The notes under the pieces were generated by a model. The model ran no database searches and was not told the DNA's origin. It saw only the letters and a program-made list of their open reading frames with translations. 64,000 bases of DNA from Chaetoderma sp. LZ-2023a (lineage: Eukaryota > Mollusca > Caudofoveata > Chaetodermatida > Chaetodermatidae), in assembly GCA_034401795.1 (NCBI GenBank), contig CM067369.1, positions 140,566,496 through 140,630,495 on the forward strand. The letters run 5' to 3'. The position numbers were made by a program, and so were the translations under genes. Below, one piece after another: positions 47,046-58,744 of the stretch; the first letter of the stretch is position 1; each line of letters starts with the position of its first letter.

Positions 47046-47621
47046 CCGAAATTGGTTTTATCTATTTTTTTCAGTATTCTGAGCTCAAATTTGCCATTTT
47101 CGTGAGTGTTGAATAAACAGTTTAGCCGCCATCTTGGATCATGTACCTGCCAAAATCTCCCATACTAAAACAATGGGAAATTAAAAATGTATTCTCGCGC
47201 CATCTTAAATTTTGGTCGATTTGTTGAAATGTCTTTAAAAATCTTCTCCAAAACTTCTTGGGGGGATCAATTCAAATGGCATGAAATATCATCTAGGGCA
47301 AGACCTGCACAAAGTTTGTTCAAGGAAACTTGATTGGCCAAATTGTTTGGCGGCCATCTTGGATAACCTATTTTTTGCCAAAACAACTGCAGAACCACTG
47401 ATCTGGGAGATATGATTAGGCACTGAGTCCCATTAAAGTTTTTTGAAGGGAAGGAGCTACGTCAGAAAAATGGCCGCAGTGGACCAATCAAAACGTAGCA
47501 TGTTTGGCGGCCATATTTTTGTCCACAAACTCATTTAAAAGACTACTAAACCACCCACCAACAACTTTGACAAAAATGCAGTGCTCCAGGTGAGCGACAC
47601 AGGCCCCTTGGGCCTCTTGTT
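47046..47621 (-). repeat. Mollusc-type 'AAGAGGCC' repeat, shorter reversed copy
   Basis: Ends 'caggccccttgggcctcttg' and carries 'atccaagatggc' type units in reverse. A (TTA)n run follows at 47622-47650. Confidence 0.8.
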
Positions 47622-47903
47622 ATTATTATTATTATTATTATTATTAATATTGCAACGGATAATGTAAAGGCAGAATTGCATGTCTCTCTAGGCCTATATT
47701 TTAGGCATACATAACGCACAAATCAGCTATTTTCACATCCACGCAGTGTGACATCTGGTCTGCAAATGGACATTTTCGATGAGAAAAATGAAAATTTCTT
47801 GAACAAATTTAAATTTCTTGAACAAATTTAAGGATTAAAGGGATTTTAAAGGAAATTATTAATGCAATAACACGTCTCACAACAATACATGTAACTTACT
47901 AAC

Positions 47904-47973
47904 CTGGAATTGTGCAATAAAGTCCAGAAGATGAAGCGTGAGTTTTCTACCTGACTGCAGCAGACACTCCAAG
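47904..47973 (-). CDS. FAM91A1: FAM91A1, exon 5 of 6 visible
   Basis: Minus-strand acceptor 'ttgcctttgttttag' precedes 47973; donor 'gttagt' follows 47904. The first base completes a Ser codon whose first two bases end the 59124 exon. The exon then reads 'LECLLQSGRKLTLHLLDFIA' and 'QFQ', phase 0. This matches the conserved FAM91 stretch 'LxxLLxSxRKLxLxxLxFxxxFQ'. The 70-nt exon is isolated between 11.1-kb and 2.7-kb introns. A hAT-like MITE begins 54 nt upstream of its acceptor, so the branch point must lie in the short strip left between them or inside the MITE. Confidence 0.92.
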
Positions 47974-48027
47974 CTAAAACAAAGGCAATATGACAGTTGC
48001 ATATGAAACTGTATCATGGTACAGAAC

Positions 48028-48952
48028 AGGCCAGCAGATTTCAAGAAATGTCGGAACCTATTTTTAAGTTCCGTGGTTTTTGCCACTGGGAACCCATCGG
48101 AACCTTTTTTCGGTTCTGCGAGTATACTACTCTGGGAACCTTTCGTCAACTAGAATAGAACAAAATTAAAAAGCTGCAGAACGGAAATTAATTCAGTATT
48201 CATGAAACTCGAAATGATCCAAATTTTTATGGCAGCTGTCAGTTACTTTCACCTTAATGGCGCCTGTTTAGATGGGAAAACGTTTCAAAATGTTTTGCTA
48301 AATTTGCAAACTGTCACAATTGGCGATTTTCAGATTCATTATTTCATGTAAGAATCAATGTGATGAAAGCTGATTTTTATGTTCTGCAGATTTTATAGAG
48401 CGTGTCTCTTTCTGAACAGGCTCCAGCATTCGTCAAATAGCACATCGGCAAATGTCAAAAAGTAAATCTATCGCTCTGGTCATGTTGGAAGTTTATCCTT
48501 TACACGGAGCTCTGATTTTGTTGCCGATAGAATAAGAATCTGCTCAATCAGAATATTATATTGGCAAAACATCTATAAACAGATACATGTATACATAGCC
48601 AAGCATACAAACAGGAAGACACAATTGAAATCCGAAATGATCTGAATTTTCACGGCAGCCCAATTACCTCCCATTCTGCTACTCTTTAGCATTCTTCAAA
48701 ATATACGTCGGCAAACTTCAAAAAGTAAATCTATCGATCTGGTCATGTCGGAAAATTATCGTTTAGTTCTGATTTTGTTGCCGAAAGAAGGTTGTTCATT
48801 GAAATCATGGTATGTTTGATCAATGCATGATACAATTTTAATTTAGTAATGTGATCAAAACACGCTGGGAAATGTTTTTTCGGTTCCGTGTTTTCGTAAG
48901 CTTGGAACCGACACGGAAACGGAATGGTCGTTACCGTGAAATCTGCAGGCTT
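48028..48952. mobile_element. hAT-like TIR element, about 925 bp
   Basis: Inverted ends: 'ggccagcagatttcaagaaa' at the left and 'gtgaaatctgcaggctt' at the right, followed internally by 'tcggaacc', 'cggttccgtg' and 'ggaaccgacacggaaac' motifs. Two internal stretches repeat ('aaaaagtaaatctatcg.tctggtcatgt' near 48470 and 48720). No clear target duplication. No coding frame. Confidence 0.65.
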
Positions 48953-49635
48953 GCAGAATATAATTAATAACTCACTTGCCCTGAAGAGCCAGGTGAGCTA
49001 ATAATGCAATGGAGACGGCCCACTATTCTATCTGTCCATCATCTCTTTAGTCAAAAGATGACTTCTCAGTATCCGCTTGCCAGATTTTAATCAAACTTAG
49101 CCGGAATGATTCTAGGGTGGTAGGCAGCAGGACATCCATAGAGGAATATGATTGGTATAATTTTTCAGTGGACACCGTGAATTCTCCAAAAAAATCCAAG
49201 AAATCATTTAAATGATTACTTCATATTAACTGTTGGGTCAATTTTGACCAAACTTGACTGGTAGTCTCTAATTGTCGTAGCCCTTTGATCTTCTAAACAG
49301 AAGTTTGATTTGTCAGTCTTTCAGCGGCCAGTGCAGATTTTTCTAATTTTTTTTCAGTAGATCATCTGGAAGACAACTCGGCTGTAGGTTTCTAATATTC
49401 TATATAGAATCTAATCTTTGTTCAAACTTGCTGATGAATAATACAGGTCACAGGCACTTGTGTTTTAGGTATATACAATACAATCCAAACAATTGTGAGG
49501 TTTGTTTAGACTATAACCATGAAGCCTTATCTGCAGAAAATTGTGTGAAATGTTTAGAATTTATTAAGTCAAGTGACTATATGTATTGTCTATCTAGGAA
49601 GATTTGTGGCACAAAATTTTTAGTGGCAACTCACA
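48953..49635 (+). other. FAM91A1 intron 4, proximal part
   Basis: Contains a mollusc 'aggtgagctaataatgcaat' boundary at about 48990 followed by decayed units. A plus-strand frame at 49428-49658 with two Cys pairs ('NCEVCLDYNHEALSAENC') is noted but not called a gene. Confidence 0.45.
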
Positions 49636-50269
49636 ACTACAGTACAGATCTTAGTTAGCTTTACTGTTTGACGAAGCAAAAACGAAACAAAAATGTGTCT
49701 TTTTCGCGTCAAAACCTCGTAGCGTTTCCAGGCGTGGCCAAACACCAAACGCATTTTATTTATTTTATAGGCGCATCGAACGGAAAGTCTACCCCGTCCT
49801 ACAATATGTTAAACGTATCATGAAATATTTTAAACCCATCACGGAAAAAGTCAAACGCGCAATCAAATGTATTCATTAACGCTACAAAGATTCTTACTAC
49901 CCGTCATTAAACATAAAGCGGAATCGGTCTATAGTCTGTCAAGGACCCATGCATGTAAATTTAAATTGCAATTGGAGCCGTATATGTGTTAAGTACATGC
50001 ATCGCCTTTAGCTTTTTTTGTGGCTGTAAATGATAATTGTTGAAATGTCATCATCGTAATCAATCGTAATTTTGTATAAAATGGACATGTGTGAACTCCG
50101 CACCTGGGTATTCTTTACTGAGTATGAAGCTAGTGTGATGACTGTGCGTATTACAAAATCTGCAAACCTGACATTCGGTTGTTTTCGATTTCGCTATTTC
50201 ATACATAATATGTAACCGAAAATCTCCACTTTTACATAGACATGCACATGCGTACATAGTTGTTTTACC

Positions 50270-51610
50270 CGTGCCTGGGGTGCGTTCAGGACCGTGAAAA
50301 ACGTTTTCTGTTATTAACTGAACACGTAGAACGCGAACGTTCGCCGAACATTCGCCTTCCTGAACTCACTCCTGGAGTATCCGAGTACATAACGTTATAC
50401 CCATTTTCGGCAACGGGTATCACCGTCTGATTGGTCGAGAATACACGCATATTTAATCAGATCTAGCAAAGATGGCGTCAACTGTTTAGAAAATAACATA
50501 TCTTTGTGTGCAATTCATCAATCTACACACATTTCGTGTACGCCACAGACTAAACACGGAATAACGAAACTGCCAATCAGAAAGTGTGATGCTTATATAT
50601 TTGACCGCTTCGGCATCTTAACTCAGGCTTATTACTGACAGTGCTTGAAGTTAGTTATCTCGAAAACTGTAAACAAAGACACGCGTCGATGATCGAGTTT
50701 ATCGGATTGTTTATCTTCAACATTGTTTTTTCGCGACCAGGACGAAATGGATATTATATATATATACATATTTTGTGTCTGCGGCTCTCTTGCGACAATC
50801 AATAACTTTCTCATTATCGGTGACATCACATCTACTAAAACAAGAATGATAATGCAGGTTACTTGGCCAATATTGGCCTAGTAACCTGCATTATCAGGGA
50901 AGTAGGCCCCAAATCTAAACCAATGAATTATCACATTTTACCCATTTGAACCTAAAATCCCAGAATTCCACTTTTACAGTCATTATATAAGTACGATGTT
51001 GAATATTTTGAAAGCAATTTGACTGGAAGCTGGCTTTCAGTCAAATTAGTTTCAAAATATTCACCAGAATTTTGACACATTCGTAACAAATTTATTATTT
51101 TCTCTTGTCGTTTGAAATTGTTAATGCAATAGTAGAAGTACTTCCTTGTTGGAGGCGATATTCCCACCCTGTATTATATTCATAGAATCACAATGATGTC
51201 ATCACAATCAAATTTCCCATAATACCCTGGGAGAAATGCCATTTTCAGAGGGGCTAATTTAACATTACGAGCGCAATGGGCCGTTAAACCTTAATTACAT
51301 TTTCTTTAATATATTGCGAAATTCACTCGTGATTTCATGTTTTCTGATACCTGACAGGGTTATTACAGATTCTCAGACACAGGATTTAATGGTTTGAACA
51401 TCAAGGAAAATGTAAACAATGAGTTTGTATGGGCAGTCCTCTTTAGCATGTAGTAAGTTTGCCCCAACTTTAATGGCGGCCGAATTCAAGATGCCCGGAT
51501 GCGCGAATAAATATATGAATAATGTGTTTGATTTCTGCGCTAAAGTCTGAGGGCGGTGTATGACCATAACAGCCGCTGTCAGGTCATAGGGCCTAACAGT
51601 ACATGTATAT
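50270..51610 (+). repeat. Dispersed block C, copy 2
   Basis: Same landmarks and order as 13560-14760: 'cgtctgattggtcg', 'caaagatggcg', 'atttcgtgtacgcc', 'gtaaacaaagacacgcgtcg', 'cggattgtttatctt', a fold-back at 50996-51064, and 'ggcggtgtatgaccataaca'. A 48-bp palindrome inserted at 50848 is absent from copy 1. Confidence 0.75.
50848..50895. repeat. 48-bp near-perfect palindrome
   Basis: 'gataatgcaggttact' and its complement flank a 'ggccaatattggcc' centre, with one mismatch per arm. It can form a tight 22-bp stem. Confidence 0.85.
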
Positions 51611-52565
51611 AGTATATTACTGGCTATATATTGTGCCATATATTTTAAACCAAATATCACTCATCGTGGCACTGTAAACGTGGAATCATACACTGATAGT
51701 AATGGTGAGACAGCTAATGTGTGGGACGGTGAATCTTCTGATGATGACATGTTTGACGATGAGGAAGCCACCACTACTGGAAAGACTTGAAGATGAACTT
51801 GAAGCTGGTACACTACAGATTGAGTGAACTTCTCCAATCAGTGACAAAGAGTTTGCCCTGAAGTTTGGGCTATGTTGGTGCATTCACCATGATCATTTGT
51901 GCCATTTGAATTTAATTAACTGTTAAAGTTTGTTATATTGAATTAGCTCTAACTAACATGATTAGATATACCAATAACATACCAAGAATTAGTAGTTAGT
52001 CACTGTTATAAGAATTGTACATTTTAGCAATTGACCCTTTAACACTCCAGCTGGTGAAAACATGTTCTGTGGTGGCCTTGAGAAATGTCCATATGCAGAA
52101 CAAGAATTATTTTTTTACCGTGACTCAGTGAGTGGTCAAAACTGGCCTCTGAAATCAAATTGTCTTGAGAAATGACCATTTGCAGGCCAAGAGAAGACTA
52201 TTTTAAGATTTTACCACTGGAATAACTGGCTTGATAACCAAGCTAGTCATTACAGTTCTAAATGTTAAAAAATTGCCTTGGCTTGCAAATGGGCATTTAT
52301 TAACCCTTTAATGGTCAAATCAACCATAACCAGCCTCTGCAGTGTTCCTGATAAATGCCCTTTTGCTGACTAAGAGAATACTATCTTTGAAAATTTATCA
52401 CTGGAATGACTGGCTCCCAGAATACTCTTGATCAGCAAATTGACATTTTATGAGACAATTGGAATTTTCTTGACCAAATTTACCCATTAAAGGGTTCAGC
52501 AGAAATTAACATTTTCTTGACAAATATTGGACAGCAAAGGGTTGTAAAGCTGGAGCTTTACTTAC

Positions 52566-52622
52566 CTTTATCTACCTTGTGCTGCTGTTCACAGTGGGGA
52601 AAAATTCTCAATCCTTGTTCCA
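52566..52622 (-). other. Cryptic cassette-exon candidate in FAM91A1 intron 4
   Basis: Minus strand: acceptor 'tttctttgatcttcag', 57 nt, then donor 'gtaagt'. In the phase left by the 59124 exon it would add about a dozen codons and hit TGA, so inclusion would act as a poison exon. In another phase it is open ('EQGLRIFPHCEQQHKVDK'). It is unlike any FAM91A1 stretch I recall. The two splice sites are strong but could occur by chance. Confidence 0.25.
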
Positions 52623-53221
52623 CTGAAGATCAAAGAAATGATGAAAACACCATACAACCTTTACTTACATACAGTAAATAAGTCAAACCAGGTCATTTTG
52701 GATTTGATTAAATTGTTTATTCATTCACTTAAAAAAGTTTAATGTCATTGTTATTGAATGCTGCCATATTGATATAATGCAGTTTGCTCAAACAATCACC
52801 AACAGACAGTAGCGCAAACCACCACTGATTACCAGCATGAGCAATATTATATAGGACAAAGATTAAGTTTACTTTACTGTTGATTTTGAGATTTGTATTG
52901 TTATCGATGATCAATAACAATATAAGTCCAGTCTCTAGAACAAAAGTAAAACTATCTTGGTCCTATATAATATTGCCCATGCTGGTGATCAGCGGTGTTT
53001 TATGGTTATGCTACTGTCTGTGTTGATGAATGATGTTGCTGGTCACAGGTCATATATTACTGATAGTGGTCTTTCAAATTTTTGTCCTACTGTTCCAGAT
53101 TTTGTACGTTTATTTTTGCAACATTTGTTTGTGGTCTGGCTATGTTTCAACAGTAGCTGAAATAGAAAGTGAAACAAATATGATTACACAGGGAGTTATA
53201 AGCATTACATAATGGACCTTT

Positions 53222-53769
53222 CCATTTTATCCATCAATCATGATGTCATAATCAACTACATGATGCATAAGGATGACAACATAATCAATGACATAATGAA
53301 TGACATAGATAAGTTCGTCAATCTTCACAGACACTTAATTGATGACAGACTATATGTATTCTATTTAACCCTTTAATGGACAAATTTGGTGAAGAAAATT
53401 TTAATATCCACTTATTGAATGTCCAATTAGAGGCCAAGAGAATACAATTTTTGAAAATTTATGACAAATTACTGGCTGGGTCATTGAGCCAGTCATTTGT
53501 GGTGAATTTCTATTCTCTTGGCCTGTAAATAGACATTCCACAAGGCCATAACAGAGGCCAGCTTTGGTCGGCATGACCATTAAAAGGTTAATAAAAATGA
53601 TGTCGAATATTTTAAAACTAATTTGACTGGGAGTTGTTGCTGTCATATCAACAGCTTACATGTATAGTTTTCAGGAATTCGAGATTCAGAGAGTACAGAG
53701 ATCGATCCTAATGCAGGTAAAGCTTGGGTGGAGCTTAGCTAGAGATGGGCGGGGCATAGCTAAAACTGG
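53222..53769 (-). mobile_element. MITE family A split by a family I MITE
   Basis: Family A text runs from 53222 to about 53365 and resumes at 53592 to 53769 (ATAGCTAAAACTGG). The interruption (53369-53587) is a family I element. Confidence 0.85.
53369..53587. mobile_element. Fold-back MITE family I, nested, with TTAA duplication
   Basis: TTAA at 53365-53368 and 53588-53591. The ends are 'ccctttaatggacaaa' and 'tgaccattaaaagg'. The uninterrupted family A text at this point has a single 'atttaataaa', so the insertion duplicated TTAA, the piggyBac-type signature. Confidence 0.88.
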
Positions 53770-54449
53770 ATTCCTCCATTGGGCAAAACTATAAGTAAGA
53801 CTGAGCCGTGGTGGTAGTGAACACCTGACCTAGCACTGTAATAGTAGCATGACAAAATAGCAATCTATCTGTGTTGGTACAAGTACATTATGTAATAAAT
53901 TATTAAAAAGTGTACCGACACAAATACTAATAGAATGCTACATGTATTTTGACATGATACTGGTGCACTGCCCGGTCAAGGGTTTACTACCACCACTCAG
54001 TCTCATGCCACAATAATAAATTAGCTACTATAATCTCACTCTGTCTGAGTACAGCGTACATTGCTCAGTGATATTCACTATACCACCACGTACCTCACCG
54101 ATAATATTTGTTAGAATAAACCAGCACGATTATAATCATGCCAGTTTATTCATTCATTTTGTTGGGTGACATGCATGGTGGTACAGTGGTACCTGATAAG
54201 CATGCTGGATTATTCAATAATTTTTCTGGGTGATTACAACTCGGGTGATGTGAAGTTTGAAAGAAAAAGTTCTATGGAAACTATTAAAAAAATATTTAAA
54301 TTTCATAGACAACAAAACAGCTCATAAGCCTATTTATACCTGGAAATGCCTCAGCTGCTCTCGGAGAGCATCTAGACTTCAAAGTTTTCCGGTGGAGAGT
54401 TGGTGTTTCCAGGTGAGTGACCGCATGTCAGGAGAGTGAGACTGATTCA

Positions 54450-54620
54450 AGTCAGACCTATTTGCAGAACAAGAGAAGACTGTTTTTGAAAATTTATGAC
54501 TGGAATGACTGGCTCGGTTATCGAGACAGTCATTCCAGTGATAAATTTTCAAAAAAGCATTTTCTTGGTCTGCAAATAAATATTTCTCAACACCACTGCA
54601 GAAACCGGCTTTGGATGATA
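54450..54620. mobile_element. Fold-back MITE family I
   Basis: 'gaaaatttatgactggaatg' with 'actggctcggttatcgagac' and the inverted 'cattccagtgataaattttc'. Confidence 0.75.
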
Positions 54621-54849
54621 TGAGCCGGGTTCTGCCGATCCGGTTGCTTAGTGGGGTGAACTGTCCCACTTCCTCAAGAAATAATGGGTCATTTTGACAA
54701 ATGTTGGATCAAGTACATACATGGAAGATATCTATGTCCTAAAATCCATTAAGCCAATGAACCATATGTGAAGGTAATGATTGGATGGTGTGAATTTTAG
54801 AGCACTAAATGGTGCAAGGGCCCTCCCTCTGCAAAACCCTGCATGAGTG

Positions 54850-57410
54850 TTAAAGTGTTATGTATATGATGTCATAATGAATTACATCATATGTGGACTG
54901 ACGTAGCTTTCAAGAGTCAGTTGTATGAATTGTATTTCTTTACTATTTAGTAAACATTCTGTTGAATATTTAACAACAGACCCCAGTCAAATTACTTGAA
55001 ATTAGTTTCAAAATATTCAACAGGTTAGCTGTATCTATAGTTACCATGAAATTTGGAATTTAGGATTCAAAGTACATACTGATCCCAACACACGGTCGCA
55101 TGGGGCATAGCTAAAAGTGAATCCATCCATTAGAAAATCTAAATTTCTGTTTTATCCTCATGCCAATTCCAGCTTTTGCTATATTTAACCCTTTCACCGA
55201 CAGGTCCTGAAAACAATGTGGCATGTTAAATGATGGTGGTAGCCTAATTTCTCAATCCGAAAGAAAATTTAATTTTAGTATGATGATGTTGAATTAATTA
55301 CCTACCTACCTTTAAAATCTCGAGACCTTTCTTTATCTCCATGTTTTGTAAAAATTAGGATACATTTGTCTCCATCCATCCATTCATCATGCTATTTCCT
55401 CCCAAACAATTGGGTGGAATTCAACCATATTTGGTATGTGGGTTATCCATATGATTGTGGATTGGCTGACAACATTTATTTTATGTAGTCAGAGATTGGT
55501 GTCTTCCAGATTTCCCATAGTCCTGCCCACACTCGTACATCATTTGACACCCTCTCAATAGTTTTAAATTAAGCCAGATGAGCCACTACATTTAGATAGG
55601 ACTAGTGATTACTAGATTCTACTATAGCCCTTCAAATCTTTGCAGACCAAGGGAAGACTATTTTTTAAATTTTACCACTGAAATGACTGGCTCAATTATC
55701 GAGCCAGTCATTCTACTGGTAAATTTCCTAAAATAGTTGTCTCGCTCTGCTCACAATAGAGGAATTTTTTGACCACCTTGACCATTAAAGAGTTGACATG
55801 TCGAATTGTTACCATTGGGTTGGTCAGTTACAAGTTGTACTAGCCCTGTTCAATTTCTGCTAACCTCGCGCTCATGTTAATTTTAAAGTCACAGTTCATT
55901 TCTCCTTAAGACCTCCAGATTTTTCACAGCGATCCACGCCAGTCTCTGTGTAATGTAACTCCTCCGAAAGCGGTGGATGGAATTCAGACAAATGTAGGTT
56001 ACTATAGAGTGCAAGAGGCCATTTTTATCTCAATTACGAAGTAAAATGAGCTATTGTGATACCATGCACGTCGCCTGGTGGCGTCTAATTTGCGTTTAGC
56101 TCAACTTTTCTGTTTATATCTCATATTTGGTTGATCATACTGGTCCTAAACTTGGACACATGCCTCCTTATAATGACATGGCATCACACAATGATGTTCT
56201 AGCCAAAAGGTCAAAATCACTGATACTCATGGCAACCATTTGCTGTCCGCCATCCATCCGTCAACTTATGTTTAAAAACATGTTGACGGATGGACGGCGG
56301 ACAGCAGATGGTTGCCATGCATATCAGTGATTTTGACCTTTTGGCCAGACCATCATTGTGTGATGCCGTGTCTCATATATACATTAACCGCTTGGCAGAT
56401 TTCAAACTAATTTGGCCGGAAGGACCCCAATGCTTTCGGCTTCCGAACATACATATAGAATTTTGATTGGTCAATTTTTGTGTGAAAATCTTTGACTTTA
56501 TGAAAAATTTAGCAGAAATTGTCAAAACGCTACTCCTCATTAACCGCTTGACAGATTGCAACCCTAGTTGGCTGGACATAAATTGCCAAAATGCATATTC
56601 TCCATGACCGCTTGGTGGATTATATCCAAATTTGGCAGAAGGATTCTGTAGTAGCTGGCTCTAAAACTTCTATTCAGATTTTTTTTTTATAATTCTGTGC
56701 TTAGCAACAACCGTCATCAGATGAGATATTTTGACAGTTCGCCTCTATGTCCGCCTCATCTCAAAAGAAAAATAGGAAGTGGAAATTAGATAAGGGTATA
56801 CAGGCAACCTGCTGAATATTTTGAAAAGTTTTGATAGATAGATAGATAGATAGGTATGTACATACTCGGTATATTTTATACTTTTTTGACATAGTAGCGG
56901 CCTTCTCTGCTGGCAGCCCTTATTGCCATACACCGTCCAGGATACCGTTACAGGCCCTTGGCCCCCTTGTTGATAAGCCTTCCAAATTTATTTTATGTTT
57001 GAAGTCAATCATCAGAGTTCATTGCTGTCATGAAGTCGAGATTCATGGTTGCATTGCAGCCACATTTCGGGTATTACATTTGGCTCCTCCCCTGCGGTAG
57101 TGAACATGGTCGATTGTTATGACACGCCATCGACCAAACAATCTAGTTATCACTTACTTTCCATCATCAGATAGATCCAAGTTATCAGAGATTGTAACCC
57201 ACAGCCTATAATTTTTCTTTTGATCACTTCCAGGGTTGTTAAATCGTAATATATGATCACACAACCTCCTTTATTAACATTTGAGCAAAATCTGACCAGT
57301 TTGTTTCCGATATATCCATAGATTAAAATTTGTACCCAATCTGGATCCAACTTGGTTTTTGTCCCGATCACAGCCAAAGTCTGGAAATCCTTGTTTAGGT
57401 TATGTTGCAT
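54850..57410 (+). repeat. Dispersed block F, copy 2, with insertions
   Basis: Matches 15545-17395: an inverted MITE A (54850-55130), 'ggtggtagcctaatttctca', 'tctccatgttttgtaaaaat', 'ggaattcaaccatatttggt', a family I fold-back (55630-55760), and the tail 'ggaaatccttgtttaggtta'. About 900 bp of other repeats, including a long palindrome, split it near 56030-56990. Confidence 0.75.
56180..56370. repeat. 190-bp long-arm palindrome
   Basis: Left arm 'ggcatcacacaatgatg' through 'ccatccatccgtcaac' and a right arm complementary to it with few mismatches; the centre is 'atgtttaaaaacat'. The arms derive from a mollusc repeat unit ('ccaaaaggtcaaaatcactg') joined head to head. Confidence 0.88.
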
Positions 57411-58103
57411 TTTTACTGTCGTCTAGTAGTACACAACTGTCAAAGCGTCATGAGATTAGTTCAACCAATCAGATTTGCCATTGCTGGCTTTTCCAACAAT
57501 ATCTCTGCCAATCAAAGATAACGAGGTTAAACATATATGCGATGATGTCATCAGAATGGAATGGTGTTCCAGTTCAAGACGATTGCCCATTCGGCATTAG
57601 ATATATCGAGATTTTCACTATAAAAATGCAGAAATTAGACGAATCCCGCGAAGAAACACTAAATTAAATACATCTTCTGATAGATCCAGCCACAAATTGA
57701 TGTAAATAAGTTAAAATCTGCTGTACGAATCGCTCCAAGTTTGCAAAGCACGCGAGATACATGTACGTAGGAAACATGTACAGATAAGCGGTTCTGCCTA
57801 GACTAGGAACCGAGTACCCGTTTGCTTCTAGCCATAGGACTCGTCGAAAGAACTGGAGAACCGCGGTTGGAATTGATGGCGCGTTTAATTTATCGTACAA
57901 TTTTCAAACGCTACCAAATGTGTAGGGCAAAAAGTTAAACCCGTCATTCAAAATGTCAAACCCGGAGTGTCAAAATTTTAACCCGTCAAGATAAAATTCA
58001 AGATGCGTATTGAGATTTTACCAAACGTGCTATGTCTAAGCAAATCACTACGAGAAAATGATGCCATACAGACGCGTTTTAAACGAGCTTTAGGATGCGT
58101 TTA
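57411..58103 (+). other. FAM91A1 intron 4, near right inverted end
   Basis: No gene supported. Overlapping frames of 78-102 codons on both strands lack splice support. The last 200 bp are rich in 'acccgtca' and 'gtcaaaccc' steps, echoing the left end near 49800. Confidence 0.4.
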
Positions 58104-58301
58104 AGTAAAGCTAACTAAGATCTGTACTGTAGTATAGGTCGGCCTGTTGGTCATCAATTGTTGGTCTCTCTGTCTGTCAAATTCTTGACATTTCTGACAA
58201 AGTCGCCTGTGTGTACCTGGACAGTCACCATGCAAATGAGATTCTGCGAATTCAGGGTTCAGTGTTAAAATCGATTTAAATGCACATACAGAAGGCAGAG
58301 T

Positions 58302-58566
58302 TTAGCTAGAAATGTGCGTAGCATAGCTAGAAATGTGCCTAGCATAGCTAGAAATGTGCGTAGCATAGCTAGAAATGTTTGTAGCATAGCTAGAAATGTG
58401 TGTCGCATGGCTAGAATTGTGCGTCGCATGGCCAATAATGTGTGCAGCATAGCGAGAAATGTATGTAGCGTAGCTAGAAATGTGCATAGCATAGTTAGAA
58501 ATGTGCATACCATAGCTAGAATTGTGCGTATGAGAGCTAGAAATGTCTGTAGCATAGGTAGAAATC
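58302..58566. repeat. Minisatellite, 21-bp unit, about 12.6 copies
   Basis: The unit is 'tagctagaaatgtgcgtagc' plus 'a', with point differences between copies. The 60 bp to its left (58240-58300) are family A MITE text in order. The intact family A copy has a 21-bp step from one 'tagcta' to the next, so the array most likely arose inside a MITE by slippage between these. Frames are open on both strands only because 21 is a multiple of three. Confidence 0.9.
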
Positions 58567-58744
58567 AATCCCTTAATTTTTGCCCTTGTTATTAATAATA
58601 CTTCTAGGGCTAATAGGGATGGAATCTTTTGCAGAGTTTACCAATAAAATATTAAGTCGATTCCTGAAATAAAATCGCAAGCAGTCACAAAATCTGTTCC
58701 ATAATTTGTTTATCTGTTTCCATGATGGGATAATATCTGGTTCA

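Larger units (their letters stand above)
49636..58133. mobile_element. Region bounded by 30-bp inverted ends, 8.5 kb
   Basis: 49636-49665 and 58104-58133 are exact inverted matches ('actacagtacagatcttagt' then 'tagctttact'). Internal to each lie similar 'aaacgc', 'acccgtc' and 'taaaccc' rich stretches for some 250 bp. I see no target duplication and no transposase. The region contains block C' (50270-51610) and block F' (54850-57410). It may be one large TIR element enlarged by insertions, or two fragments of one family that landed nearby in inverse orientation. Confidence 0.5.

Noticed and set aside
48020-48962. 8-bp target duplication for the hAT-like element next to exon 47973
   Set aside because: The flanks share only 'cagaa' in shifted register, so the duplication is not supported.
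49428-49658. Cys-rich 76-codon frame ('NCEVCLDYNHEALSAENC')
   Set aside because: The two Cys pairs recall gag-type or zinc-binding text, but there are no splice sites, no neighbouring domain and no second copy; too weak to call.
51686-51883. Acidic coding-like stretch 'WDGESSDDDMFDDEE' on the plus strand
   Set aside because: Stop codons follow closely, there are no splice sites in phase, and it sits among repeats; at most a small relic.
57359-57900. Frames of 102 and 78 codons on opposite strands
   Set aside because: The first starts in block F tail text, and neither has splice support or recognisable domains.
49630-58140. Polinton/Maverick identity for the 8.5-kb inverted-end region
   Set aside because: No capsid, polymerase, integrase or ATPase frame is present, and no 6-bp target duplication.
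58302-58566. Array considered as CRISPR or a repeat-protein gene with frames open on both strands
   Set aside because: It is a 21-bp minisatellite without spacers, derived from a MITE arm.
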